A stretch of 64,000 nucleotides of DNA from Aptenodytes patagonicus (taxonomy: Eukaryota; Chordata; Aves; Sphenisciformes; Spheniscidae). Location: positions 66,555,424 to 66,619,423 of the forward strand of contig NC_134952.1 of the NCBI RefSeq assembly GCF_965638725.1, given 5' to 3'. The notes beneath the pieces were generated by a model. The model saw only the letters and a list, made by a program, of their open reading frames with translations. It had not been told where the DNA came from and did no database searches. Of this stretch, positions 20,501 to 27,746 are shown piece by piece (the stretch's first letter is position 1; each line of letters begins with the position of its first letter). The translations under genes were made by a program, and so were the position numbers.

Positions 20501-23340
20501 CTCAGGGTAGCAAACACCATACCTAAAGATCAAAGCGTTAAATACGTTGAAATAGACAGCTATGGCATATTGGCAGGTTATTGGCAGAGATACTTGATGG
20601 TGATATATTGATGAGTGTTCCAATTAAAAGGTTGTCTTGGCATCCTCAAATGTTTAAGAGCTAAGAGATGCAGGTATCAAGTGCAGGAAACCAGCCAACT
20701 CGCTTCTTGGTAACACAAGAAGTAGAAGGGTGTTTTTGCTGTTTGTTTTTCCCTTTGGGGCGCTTAGCTTTTCTGAGTTGGTTTGCTTTCTTTAAAAACA
20801 GCTTTTTGGCCTGTAGCCTTGTGTTTTAGTTTGTTTGTCAAACTTCCAGGTATTTTTGTCTTGAAAATGGTGAAGCTGGCTTCTGTCCGTAACAGAGGAG
20901 CTGAGCAGCACTTGAATTGGAGTCCTTGCTGGGCACGTGACCAGTCAGCAGCATATCCTAAAATTGCTGCTACTTTTTTTTATTTTACAGTTTTGTTGTT
21001 AACAATGTTGTATTGTCCTGTGGTACAAGCAATGGTGAATAAGCAAAAGCCCTAGAGCGGGTGCAGTTCAGTCTGTAACCTGCCATCCCACATGGCATTT
21101 GCAGTGTCATTTTTCATAAAATACAAAGTTTTGTGAGTTACTGTGGGCGAAGGGATGTATTGCCATGATCTGTTGGCAAACTTGCAAAAGAAAATAAGCA
21201 TGATGTGCCTGGCTGAATTGTTGGAAGGCTGTAAAAATACTCACACTAATGAGGCAGTTGCTGAAATTTGAAAGGCTTTGCAAGTCACCTTTGAATAAAG
21301 TAACTCCATCGTTGGCTGTCCTCTGAGCAAATCTGTGCTCGCAGCAGCAATTCATGTGTAGTATCTTGGATTATATCCTCAAAAGGCTGATAAAAGACTG
21401 TCACATAGAAGGAGCGGTGGATGCTGCTGGTAAGCCGCATAAGAGGAATGAGTCATGGAGAAAAACCTGTGGGAGGGCAGCCTGAGCACAATCTTGCATC
21501 AATCAAGACTAAATTTAAAACCTGCTCTGTGTTGCCATTTTAATGTAGGGGAATGATGGCTGGGGGGTAGTAAATACTCCCAAGGGAGTAGATCTGTGCA
21601 GGAGAACAGTGAATACTCATGTAGGCTTGGCAGTTATTGTCACTGTTCAGGACAGTGGATGAGTTTCAGAACTGGAACTTGTCAATAATTCAGTGTAATG
21701 TACAGATGCTAAGAGGTACGGAGAGTGAGTACATAAAACTAAAAAAAAAGGCCACATCCTTCATTCTTTTATGCAATTCATAGAGCATAAGAAGAGGAAA
21801 GAGCAGTGGCCTTCAGCTATCGAGTTCCCTTAAACAGGGAAGTCATAAGTTAGCGGAAAGCAGTTAGTTGTATCTGATGTCTGAGTCACTTGTGCAGAGC
21901 TGAAGTGCTTTCTGGCGGGTCCACAGCCAGGTGCTTCCAGCGCAGGACCCAGCTCCTTGCCATAATTCAGGGCAGCACCATGGATCATGAGGCTGTAACA
22001 GGTTGTCTTCCGGCCTCTGATCGCCCATAGTGAGGACAAGCTGAGGTTGCACGCGTGCATGTGAAGTCACTCTCCTCTCAGATGGTGCTGTGGTCACAGA
22101 TCAGATTATCTTCCATTTGCTCAGGCAGGGGGTTTGGACTCCTTGTCTCTGCTTACAGCTCTTCTGTTCCCCATGGAGGGAATGGATACTCATTTTGTAA
22201 ACAAAAACGGGAAAATCAGGCGAAATGTATTCTCTGCTTCTGAATTGGAAAGTATTAGAATGAAGGTGGTGTGCTCTCTGCTTCTGAAGAGTTTCTTGAA
22301 CAGCCAAGCAGAAATTTTCAGCCTCCAGGTTCAATCTTTATGTGTAAAAAAGGAGAGCTGAGAATGGCCAGTTTCTGAAAAGGTACCTGGCAACATGATC
22401 GAGGTTGGAGGGACAGAGGGTCTGGGACAAGCCCATGTCACTGGAAGGCAGGTCATGCAGGAATTCTTGGAAAGGTGACTGGAAAGGAATAGGTGTGATA
22501 ATTTCCTGTAACTCGCTGTCACCTGCACAGATGATTGCCAGCACAGAGCAGGGCGTGCGGCCTGCTGGCACCTCCCGGCAGGTTCACATATGCTGCAAGA
22601 GCCATCTCCTGCCCATGCGGGAGGAGGAGCACGGAGCCTGAAGTTGATGGCAGGATAGGAGGACTCTGTTAAATCTGCCTGACGTGCCCAGCTTTAAGCA
22701 ACCCAAATCAGAGCTGTGTAGCCTGGCAAGCTATACAAATTTTTAAACCTGTTCAGTTGAGAAATCATGATGTCTCCGAGGTTTGAGGATGGATGAAGGA
22801 AAGGGACCAGTCTGATGGCAGCTGTGTGTGCTTTGGCACATCACTCAGAAAGACACTCAGATTTGGCCTGTTTAAAATCTGGAGGAAGCACGCAGCGGGG
22901 ACTGGGGTGTGAACACCCAAACTTTTGTCCACCTACCATGGAGTCTCGATGTCCTTTTAAAGCCAGCACCTGGGGAAGCGGTTCAGTGTGTGTATGCGTG
23001 TGTGAGTGCGTTTTCCTCTCACGTGCCCTGCCTCATGTGCTTGTTATGCTTCACAGCTTTCTAATATTGCTGAGCTCTCTACATTAACAATGTGTTTAAC
23101 TGGACTTGCCAACTGACAGTGTGCTGCTGTGGTCACTCCTCGCTGCCCACTCGCCTGTCAGACGTGCCTGTTGTGTGAAACCAACCAAATGTTTTCTCTC
23201 TCCCTCCCCTTTTTCCAGAGTTTTTTGCTGAACTCAGCACAGCGACGTGCGCTCTGGCACTGAACAGTAGCATGACCGAACTGATACACTACACTAGACA
23301 GGGTTTACAGTGGCTGAGACTGGAAACAAATACGCCTTAA
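1531..23340 (+). CDS. AFF1: AFF1 (AF4), C-terminal part, 14 coding exons (gene-level entry)
   Basis: AFF1 scaffolds the super elongation complex in the nucleus, bringing P-TEFb, ELL and ENL/AF9 to paused RNA polymerase II; this role is family knowledge. Exons seen: 1531-1585, 1717-1754, 3206-3362, 6063-6980, 9583-9677, 13248-13494, 14529-14620, 15636-15699, 16542-16678, 17892-17963, 18575-18668, 18771-18814, 20198-20427, 23219-23340. All have GT-AG borders and compatible phases. They encode 787 residues and end in TAA. In order they carry the acidic MLQDDLQLSDSE segment, a Ser/Asp-rich transactivation tract, the KWQLDNWLTKV block, the AF9/ENL-binding motif, a Lys-rich nuclear-localisation type stretch, and the C-terminal homology domain (about residues 520-787). 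The C-terminal block containing KIFAVLCMRCQSIL fits AFF1 better than AFF3 or AFF4, and the KLHL8 neighbour agrees. The N-terminus lies left of the window. Confidence 0.95.
1717..1754 (+). CDS. AFF1: AFF1 coding exon: Pro/Ser linker
   Basis: A 38-nt exon between an acceptor ending aaacag and a donor gtacag. It encodes VVEKPPSSLAPP plus two bases of a split Ser codon finished by the next exon. Human AFF1 has EKPPSSSAPP at this place. It is too short to be found as a stand-alone open frame; phase continuity and sequence support it. Confidence 0.85.
1755..3205 (+). other. AFF1: AFF1 intron with A30 run
   Basis: This 1.45-kb intron opens with gtacag and closes with tgcag. It contains an uninterrupted run of 30 A at 2544-2573. 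No retroposed body was recognised upstream of the run. Nothing else was seen. Confidence 0.8.
3206..3362 (+). CDS. AFF1: AFF1 coding exon: Ser-rich transactivation domain
   Basis: This 157-nt exon (acceptor tgcag, donor gtgaat) encodes the serine/aspartate/glutamate tract STSDSDSSSDSETES followed by NSSDSEANDPL. This is the hallmark pSER transactivation domain of AF4/FMR2 proteins and a likely casein-kinase-type phosphoacceptor region (inference). The first T completes the Ser codon split from the previous exon. A second AG ten bases into the exon would shift the frame, so the upstream acceptor is preferred. It ends in phase 0. Confidence 0.93.
3363..6062 (+). other. AFF1: AFF1 intron with A22 run
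   Basis: A 2.7-kb intron ending in a pyrimidine-rich acceptor (tttttgtctgcag). It has an A22 run at 4639-4660. No coding exon, RNA gene or recognisable transposon was seen. Confidence 0.75.
6063..6980 (+). CDS. AFF1: AFF1 large coding exon: KWQLDNWLTKV block and AF9/ENL-binding motif
   Basis: A 918-nt exon (306 codons, phase 0 at both ends) after ttttgtctgcag and before gtgaga. Near its start it encodes NKWQLDNWLTKV, a block conserved across AFF proteins. It continues with a disordered Pro/Ser/Lys region including NCQKSPVCAKEPSPRQTVG and DKPKVKTKGKPKPSDRKD, then KLLSPVRDSPAPQSLMVKI. SLMVKIDLPLLSRVP (6813-6857) is the segment that in AFF1/AFF4 forms a beta-strand with the AHD domain of AF9/ENL. 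A proline sits where I recall aspartate in human AFF1 and AFF4. The exon closes in a basic KSLQKRK stretch. Confidence 0.95.
6981..9582 (+). other. AFF1: AFF1 intron with one CR1 fragment
   Basis: A 2.6-kb intron. The open frame of the preceding exon stays open for 29 codons to a TAG at 7065-7067. A CR1 3'-end fragment lies at 7909-8010. The 3' end is strongly pyrimidine rich (T9 run at 9562-9571). No further exon was recognised. Confidence 0.75.
7909..8010 (+). repeat. CR1 LINE 3'-end fragment
   Basis: About 100 bp ending in 'ccaacataaatgattctatg', with an upstream 'ggttggactcgatgatctta' block. This is the 3' UTR signature of avian CR1 retrotransposons, oriented with AFF1. It is 5'-truncated and diverged, with no open frame, so it is an old inactive copy within an AFF1 intron. 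Confidence 0.85.
9583..9677 (+). CDS. AFF1: AFF1 coding exon: basic region
   Basis: A 95-nt exon after tcttcctgttag, ending before gtaagt. It encodes REVEEIDRKKMKSEKETKSL followed by QSSANKGSDKL and two bases of a split Lys codon. This Lys/Glu-rich segment corresponds to the human AFF1 region around KKIRLEKEIKSQ and adds to the nuclear-localisation type basic cluster begun in the previous exon. The alternative acceptor two bases downstream (after agag) opens a frame with an early TGA, which fixes the chosen start. Confidence 0.88.
10484..10588 (+). repeat. CR1 LINE 3'-end fragment
   Basis: About 105 bp beginning 'tctagttgaagatgtccctg' and running through 'ttccaacccaaactattcta' to the attctatgattctg end. 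This is a clear CR1 3' UTR in the sense orientation of AFF1. It is 5'-truncated and non-coding. Confidence 0.92.
10671..10732 (+). repeat. Short CR1 LINE 3'-end fragment
   Basis: About 60 bp containing 'aggtcctttccaacccaaac' and 'cattctatggttctatgaa', the terminal CR1 signature. It has the same orientation as the CR1 piece 80 bp upstream. They look like two separate insertions, because each has its own terminal octamer repeats. Confidence 0.85.
13248..13494 (+). CDS. AFF1: AFF1 coding exon: proline-rich and basic segment
   Basis: A 247-nt exon after tccatctccag and before gtaggt. Its first A completes the Lys codon split from the previous exon. It encodes KASFETQKKDLLLPPPLPPM, a proline run, AQKRPSSESGELPAM, then NNHKDPLFSKHKKVEG. 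Human AFF1 has the similar KKEMLPPPP and SNHKDSSIPKQRRVEG blocks, so the order of weakly conserved segments is kept. It ends in phase 0. Confidence 0.9.
13495..14528 (+). other. AFF1: AFF1 intron, nothing notable
   Basis: A 1.0-kb GT-AG intron ending ggtttttcag. No repeat, RNA gene or additional exon was recognised. Confidence 0.7.
14529..14620 (+). CDS. AFF1: AFF1 coding exon: entry to the C-terminal homology domain
   Basis: A 92-nt exon after tttttcag and before gtaagt. It encodes GSAGDVTNPFPVPSLPNG followed by TSKPRRPQLKFE and a split Lys codon. NPFPVPSLPNG is almost invariant in AFF1. The C-terminal homology domain, the helical dimerisation module of AFF proteins, begins just after this. 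Confidence 0.93.
14621..15635 (+). other. AFF1: AFF1 intron, nothing notable
   Basis: A 1.0-kb intron between gtaagt and a pyrimidine-rich acceptor (ccccaattcag). Nothing beyond unique sequence was seen. Confidence 0.7.
15636..15699 (+). CDS. AFF1: AFF1 coding exon: first helix of the C-terminal homology domain
   Basis: A 64-nt exon encoding QHPMEHYIEEAKRLKHKADA plus M; the first base completes a split Lys codon. (Y)xxEAKxLKHKADAM is the opening helix of the AFF C-terminal homology domain. It ends in phase 0 before gtaagt. Confidence 0.93.
15700..16541 (+). other. AFF1: AFF1 intron, nothing notable
   Basis: A 0.84-kb intron ending cttcccaatag. An open frame of about 100 codons at 16155-16460 lies inside it, but it has no splice sites of its own and no recognised family. 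Confidence 0.7.
16542..16678 (+). CDS. AFF1: AFF1 coding exon: C-terminal homology domain
   Basis: A 137-nt exon encoding TDKTGKAFQYLDAALSFIEY followed by GIALES and KSAYSIFSDTIDLI, with a split Lys codon before gtaagc. These are the GKAxxYLxAxLSFIExG and YxxTxxLIKF signatures of the AFF C-terminal homology domain, a TPR-like helical fold used for AFF homo- and heterodimerisation. Confidence 0.95.
16679..17891 (+). other. AFF1: AFF1 intron, nothing notable
   Basis: A 1.2-kb intron from gtaagc to ttgtttccttag. No repeat or exon was identified. Confidence 0.7.
17892..17963 (+). CDS. AFF1: AFF1 coding exon: C-terminal homology domain
   Basis: A 72-nt exon after ttccttag. Its first base completes Lys, then FTMTLKPFMDSSASSHAKIF and AVL, with two bases of a split Cys codon before gtgcgt. 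KIFAVLC is diagnostic of the AFF1 branch; AFF3 and AFF4 differ here. Confidence 0.93.
17964..18574 (+). other. AFF1: AFF1 intron, nothing notable
   Basis: A 0.6-kb intron with T-rich runs near 18389-18427 and acceptor ctgttcacag. Nothing else was seen. Confidence 0.7.
18575..18668 (+). CDS. AFF1: AFF1 coding exon: C-terminal homology domain
   Basis: A 94-nt exon that completes the split Cys and encodes MRCQSILHMAMFRYKKDTAI then KYSRILNDHFK, phase 0 at the end before gtaggg. Human AFF1 has MRCQSILNMAMFRCKKDIAIK here, so the match is close. Confidence 0.95.
18771..18814 (+). CDS. AFF1: AFF1 coding microexon: C-terminal homology domain linker
   Basis: A 44-nt exon after ttccttgctgcag, encoding NSSRVTQAPSPCVA and two bases of a split codon before gtaaga. 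The QAPSP motif is conserved across AFF proteins. The flanking introns are 102 nt and 1.38 kb. Confidence 0.93.
18815..20197 (+). other. AFF1: AFF1 intron, nothing notable
   Basis: A 1.38-kb intron. Its 3' end is a CAG-AAG tandem acceptor (20195-20200). A 126-codon antisense open frame and shorter sense frames inside it have no family resemblance. Confidence 0.7.
20198..20427 (+). CDS. AFF1: AFF1 coding exon: Ser/Pro linker and C-terminal homology domain helix
   Basis: A 230-nt exon encoding STGMPSPLSPMPSPAGSVSS, an Asn/Ser-rich stretch, then SSYVNITSYILYAYDIWERA and DALARKNK, leaving one base of a Glu codon before gtaagt. SPLSPMPSPASSV and the YVxITSxxLxAxDxWExA helix are AFF hallmarks. The 3' splice site is cctgcagaag, so use of the first AG adds an Arg (VARSTGMP) and the second gives VASTGMP. 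Confidence 0.94.
20428..23218 (+). other. AFF1: AFF1 last intron
   Basis: A 2.8-kb intron from gtaagt to a long pyrimidine-rich acceptor (ccctttttccag). An imperfect GT-rich patch lies at about 22986-23010. No repeat family, RNA gene or exon was recognised. Confidence 0.75.
23219..23340 (+). CDS. AFF1: AFF1 terminal coding exon and stop
   Basis: This exon begins after ctttttccag, completes the split Glu and encodes FFAELSTATCALALNSSMTE then LIHYTRQGLQWLRLETNTP, ending in TAA (23338-23340). KEFFAxL...YTRQG is the end of the AFF C-terminal homology domain. The final Gln-Trp-Leu-Arg resembles AFF4 (HWLR) more than the human AFF1 tail I recall, consistent with a retained ancestral state (inference). 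Confidence 0.96.
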
Positions 23341-26300
23341 CTGGTGCTCAAGGTGGTTAAGTACCTTGAACTTTTTTGCACTTTTGAAGCCTCAGAAACA
23401 GCCTAACTTGTTGAATCATTGGATACAAAGCACCTGCAAGGGAAAATAAATCAAGGTGGAAGGAATCTGGTTACACTGGAAAAACTTTGAACTGTGTTTT
23501 TAGGGTAGCGCTTTGCTGCCTTGAAAAAGAAGAGATGGAGGAAAGCCTCAGCATTGATGGCACCTTCCTTTAAAACGACGAAGTGCAATGAATTGTCTGA
23601 ATGGCTCAAGGTATTGATGGTCTATAAACATTTCTATTACAAATAACCAGCAGGACAATAATCACACATGAAGAAGTGCCGATAAGAAGGAAATCTGCCT
23701 CCAGAGGTTATTATGCAACATCCTACAGTCTGCAACAGTCGTGTGCCCAGAAGACATCAGAGAAGTGTTTTTGCAAGCACAGATGCAATCTTTTTGGTGT
23801 CTTTGTTCCTCAGACGGCAAGTAGCAACCTCATCAGCACCGAACAGCATTATGTTACAATAGAAACAGCAAAGTGGTCTGCCTTGCCTGCTTTCCAACCT
23901 CACCCTCTTGCATTTGTGAGCCAGCTGCTGTCCTGAGAATCGGGGGAAGCCACTGCCTTCAGTGCTGCAAATTCACTTTTTAAGTCACGGCTGCTTTGGT
24001 CCTCTTCCTTGCCGTGCACTCACGCACACACATGCCCTTAGCACTCAAACTATGTTATTTAGGGTCTTGCTCGGTTTAAGCCTTGTAAGTCAAACACAGT
24101 TGGGGTGGCAAAATGACCAGGTGTGGTTGGAAACAGCTCTGCCTCTCTTCTGCAGTGGAGGGACGTCGCTTACACTGAGGACTCCTTGTCCGGTTGCTCT
24201 TTGTCATTTCGATGGGTGGGGGTGGACAACTGTACTGGGTCACTGTGATTGCTTGGACATTGTTCTGAGTCTGAGAGCTTACATGGGGAGGAATCGTTTC
24301 TGTTTAAGGAGGGACTAAGTGGCTGAATAAGACAAATTTTGCATCTGGATATTTGCCTGCAGCCGTTGCTGGTCTCGGTGAATATCTAAGAGCAGGATTT
24401 GGTACCAAAGGTAGGGCATCCTTCATGTGGGAGATAACTCATGTGCTCTTTCTCAACCAAACTACAGGATGGGCCCAGTGACTTAGAAATCTATCAAGGG
24501 AACACGAAAGGGAATAATTAGCTGTTTGCAAGCATTTTTTCCTTGTCAGGAGCTGCCTTTTTGAAATTGCTATTTTGCAGGTGACAGTAACAGTGAAGGC
24601 AGCATCCGCGACATTCACATATTCAGTAAGAAGACACCCTTCTCTACCCAAAGATTTCCTGTTGTGTGACAGCAGCATCCTGCCATCCTCGTATCTAATA
24701 GTGTGCCTTAGCTCTCTGGTCCCCTCTCGCATCCCTTGCCGTATCTCTGACAGACCCGTGGGAGTGGTGAAGAGAAGGATAGTATCCCAAAATAATTGTG
24801 CTTGCAGGAAAGAATTAGCTCCCTTTTCCACATAACTTCAGAATGGAGGAACAGGTCTGCAGGTGTGCAGCAGTATCCTCTTTGTAAAATACCTGCTCGT
24901 GATTTTGAGGCTCACGAAAATGGACAGTAAATAAATATCAGCAAAAGGTCTACATTTCCAAAAGTAGTTTCTGTAGAAATGGCCCCTGCCATGGGGAAGC
25001 CTGGAGTCATCTTGCCTCTGGGAGGAGCTGGTGGGAGCATGCTGCAGCTCTGCCCTAGTCCTGAGCACAAGGGAGCTCTCCTCTCGCCTCCCCTGGCAGT
25101 GCAGGACCGCCGGGATCCTGGCTGAGTCTTCCCACACCTTCAAGGGACTGTCCTTTTATGTTCACTTTATTAACAGCCTTAGTGCATTTCAGGGATAAGC
25201 TGTCCTAACCAGTGGAAGGAAGGTCCATGTCCCCCCTTCCCCGTTTTATCTATCAAACTTCACTTGTGCTCCTCCTCCGTGGAGGAGCAACTGCTCTAAG
25301 TAAGCCAGGGACAGAGAGAGGCTCAGCATTAACTGTTTTGTTCTCAGGAAGCACGGGGATGGCCAGCTGGCCTGAAAGCTTGACATGCACTTTGGAGCTC
25401 GATTCCAGACTGGTGGGTCGATGCCTTCTTCTGACTTTGTCTTCAAGCAAAGCTAGTTTTAGGATCACCAGCTGAGGAGGAGGAAGGAAGGAAGCAAGCT
25501 TTATTGAACCTGAAAACTGCTGTGGGAGTCTGCAAGAACTGTAGCAGAGTGTTAGGGGTAAGCGTAAGGTGAAGCAGGGACGCGGGTCCACCCGGTACTT
25601 TCATTTCGCATACACCCATCTCCCTCCCTGCTGCCAGGCCAGGTTCCCGTCGGAGAGCCACTTGCTCACAGCTTGCCTGCTGCAACCTGCAAGGCAGGGC
25701 ATGCAGCTGCCCCTATCCTGCATCCAGCTTGGTGCAGCCTGTGGGTGCACCAGGTCCTGTCCTCACCTGCCCTTTGGGCACTTTGCTGCCCAGATAGTGA
25801 TAATCTGTTGCCCTGCTCCTAGGAAAGCTCATGCAAGGGCATCGGGCGGGCAAAGTCGGTGAGAAGACACCCAGTGAAGGCAGATGAACTACTGGCATTT
25901 GCTTCTTTACAGTTGGGAAAAGGCAGCACGTGCTCTGCTACCGTGCGGAGGCAGTCGTGCAAGGGCTGCTCCCGCTCCCAGGGCTAACCCCCCCGGGCTT
26001 CGGAGGAAACAAGATCACGAGCAGTTTGTGTCACAGGCACGTGGGGGGCTATCTGGGGGCTCTCATTTCAAAAGTGATCTGTGGAAGCATCAGTACCAAG
26101 CTACATAGCAGGAAGCTATGTTTTGTTTCAGGTCATGGAGAAGACTGTTTAAATAATAGGTAATTTTTAAAAAGCCATCATATTTCAACCTTGAGCCGGG
26201 TCAGAGGCCTGCAAAGGGTTAGGAAAGATGCTCATCGTTTTCACTTGGGCCTGTTCAGGCCTTTAAAAAAACAAAAACCAAACAAAAAAAAAAAAGGAAA

Positions 26301-26450
26301 AAAAAAACCCAAACCAAAACATAAGTGGAGAAAATAGCATTTCCCATTAGGAAACAAAACCATGAATCCAAGGAAAAACAGAGGTGATGGTTGAGTCCCA
26401 GAAGGAGAGGAGGCAGCTATGGTGGCAAAGCAGCATCATTTCCATGCAAT

Positions 26451-26520
26451 ATTTATTTAGAAGAAATAATACATGTGTTGAAATTGTCAAATGTTCTATT
26501 TTTAAGATGCCATTTATTTA
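26451..26520 (+). promoter_or_regulatory. Paired AU-rich elements in AFF1 3' UTR
   Basis: Two ATTTATTTA nonamers (26451-26459 and 26512-26520) lie 52 nt apart, upstream of the candidate poly(A) pair. Overlapping AUUUA pentamers of this type are known mRNA-decay elements. Their function here is inferred. Confidence 0.5.
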
Positions 26521-26684
26521 ATAGTTGAAAACCCCACTTACATGGAGATGGAGATCTCTTCTGTAACTGAAAGTCAAAGTCTGACTGCAATGTCCTTGTT
26601 TTTGGTTTTGTCCTCTCCCGTCCCTCTTGGTTCCCATTATAAATCTGTACATCTTAAACTTATTTTGGGGATGTATGTCCCTCT

Positions 26685-26692
26685 TGTAAATA
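26685..26692 (+). promoter_or_regulatory. Pumilio response element in AFF1 3' UTR
   Basis: TGTAAATA matches the UGUANAUA consensus bound by PUM1/PUM2. It lies 60 nt upstream of the AATAAA pair at 26752-26764. Confidence 0.45.
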
Positions 26693-26751
26693 ACTTTTTC
26701 TGCCCTGTGTGTGATGGAGTTTCCGAGATGGTTGATTCATTCATATGGGGA

Positions 26752-26764
26752 AATAAACAATAAA
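26752..26764 (+). terminator. AFF1 candidate poly(A) signal pair (proximal)
   Basis: Two AATAAA hexamers (26752-26757 and 26759-26764) stand almost back to back. They are followed within 25 nt by a T/G-rich stretch (tatttgttattagttgttgc), the usual downstream element of a cleavage site. Confidence 0.55.
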
Positions 26765-27651
26765 TGAAGTAGCCTATTTGTTATTAGTTGTTGCAAGAGT
26801 CCTCGTGTTCTCAGCTTCTTGTAGAGAAATTGTAATTTGCCTTTTCTCTCTGAATGGTCTTAGTGTTTCCCTTCTGAATGAGGTTTAAGTATGAATTTCT
26901 GTACAAGAAGTCTCTGTTTCAATTGCTCCCCTGTTCATCGCCCCTTGCCCTTTCCTTTAGGAACAAGAATGGGTGCAAATCTAGATGCTCAGAGTGGCGG
27001 GAGGGTCATGACTCAAGACATCTGCTTCCTGTCCTCCCAAAATGGATTCGGGGAAGACTGTGCTGCGGTCAGCCGCTGAAGGCCAGCAGAGCCTGGCTCT
27101 GAGCGCTCGCTGACAGGAAAATCCCACGGGTTGATTTCATGCAGTCGAACAACTTAAATAAGAAAACAAAGAGACAAGGCACAGAAATGGTGGCTGAAGC
27201 GTACTGCTCTGCATTTGCCACAAAGGTGTTGCAGGGCTCGGTGCTGGGAGGAGGGTCTGCCCAGGTCTAGTTAACGGACGTATTTCTGAAGTGCTGCGAG
27301 GAGGATTTCCCTCAGGGAATCCCGCAGGACTTCATGCCCCATGGTAGCTCTCCTTCTCATTGGTTGTGCAAGGTGATCTCTTTGCAATGGCCTTACACTT
27401 CTTGTTTGGGGCTTCTCCCACTTTTTGTTTTATGTCGGGCAATGTAACTGTTCCTTGGAAGAATGATTTTTGCATCTCTCTATGCACTATTGTGATATAA
27501 TTTGTGTGTATAATTCAGGTCCTTTCTGCAACGGGCATTGCACCTAAGATGTTTGCTAATAATGGATGTGGTTTTCTAATGTGGTATGTAAATTGTAGAG
27601 GATTCTGGAACCTGTTTGAATGCCCACTAGGTATGTTGCTATTACAGATGT

Positions 27652-27659
27652 TGTATATA
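27652..27659 (+). promoter_or_regulatory. Pumilio response element in distal AFF1 3' UTR
   Basis: TGTATATA is the classic high-affinity Pumilio site. It is 82 nt upstream of the AATAAA at 27741, which suggests that this region is also transcribed as UTR. Confidence 0.4.
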
Positions 27660-27740
27660 GAAATGTACACTTTTTTGGGGTCAGTGCACTTTTTCACTGC
27701 ACGCCGAAAATCCCAATGGCAAAATCGGTATTGAAGTAAG

Positions 27741-27746
27741 AATAAA
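27741..27746 (+). terminator. AFF1 candidate poly(A) signal (distal)
   Basis: A canonical AATAAA in 'taagaataaaaggaaaa'. The downstream sequence is A-rich rather than GU-rich, so this is a weaker site than the proximal pair. It is listed because the preceding 300 bp resemble UTR and include a Pumilio site. Confidence 0.35.

Larger units (their letters stand above)
23341..27746 (+). other. AFF1: AFF1 3' UTR (probable extent)
   Basis: No coding exon follows the stop, and the next stretch is A/T-rich with mRNA 3'-end signals. AATAAA hexamers occur at 23445, 24930, 26752, 26759 and 27741. The pair at 26752-26764 is followed by a T/G-rich stretch and is the best-formed poly(A) site. The one at 27741 would give a UTR of about 4.4 kb. 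An A-rich patch lies at about 26264-26320. The true end cannot be fixed from sequence alone. Confidence 0.6.
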
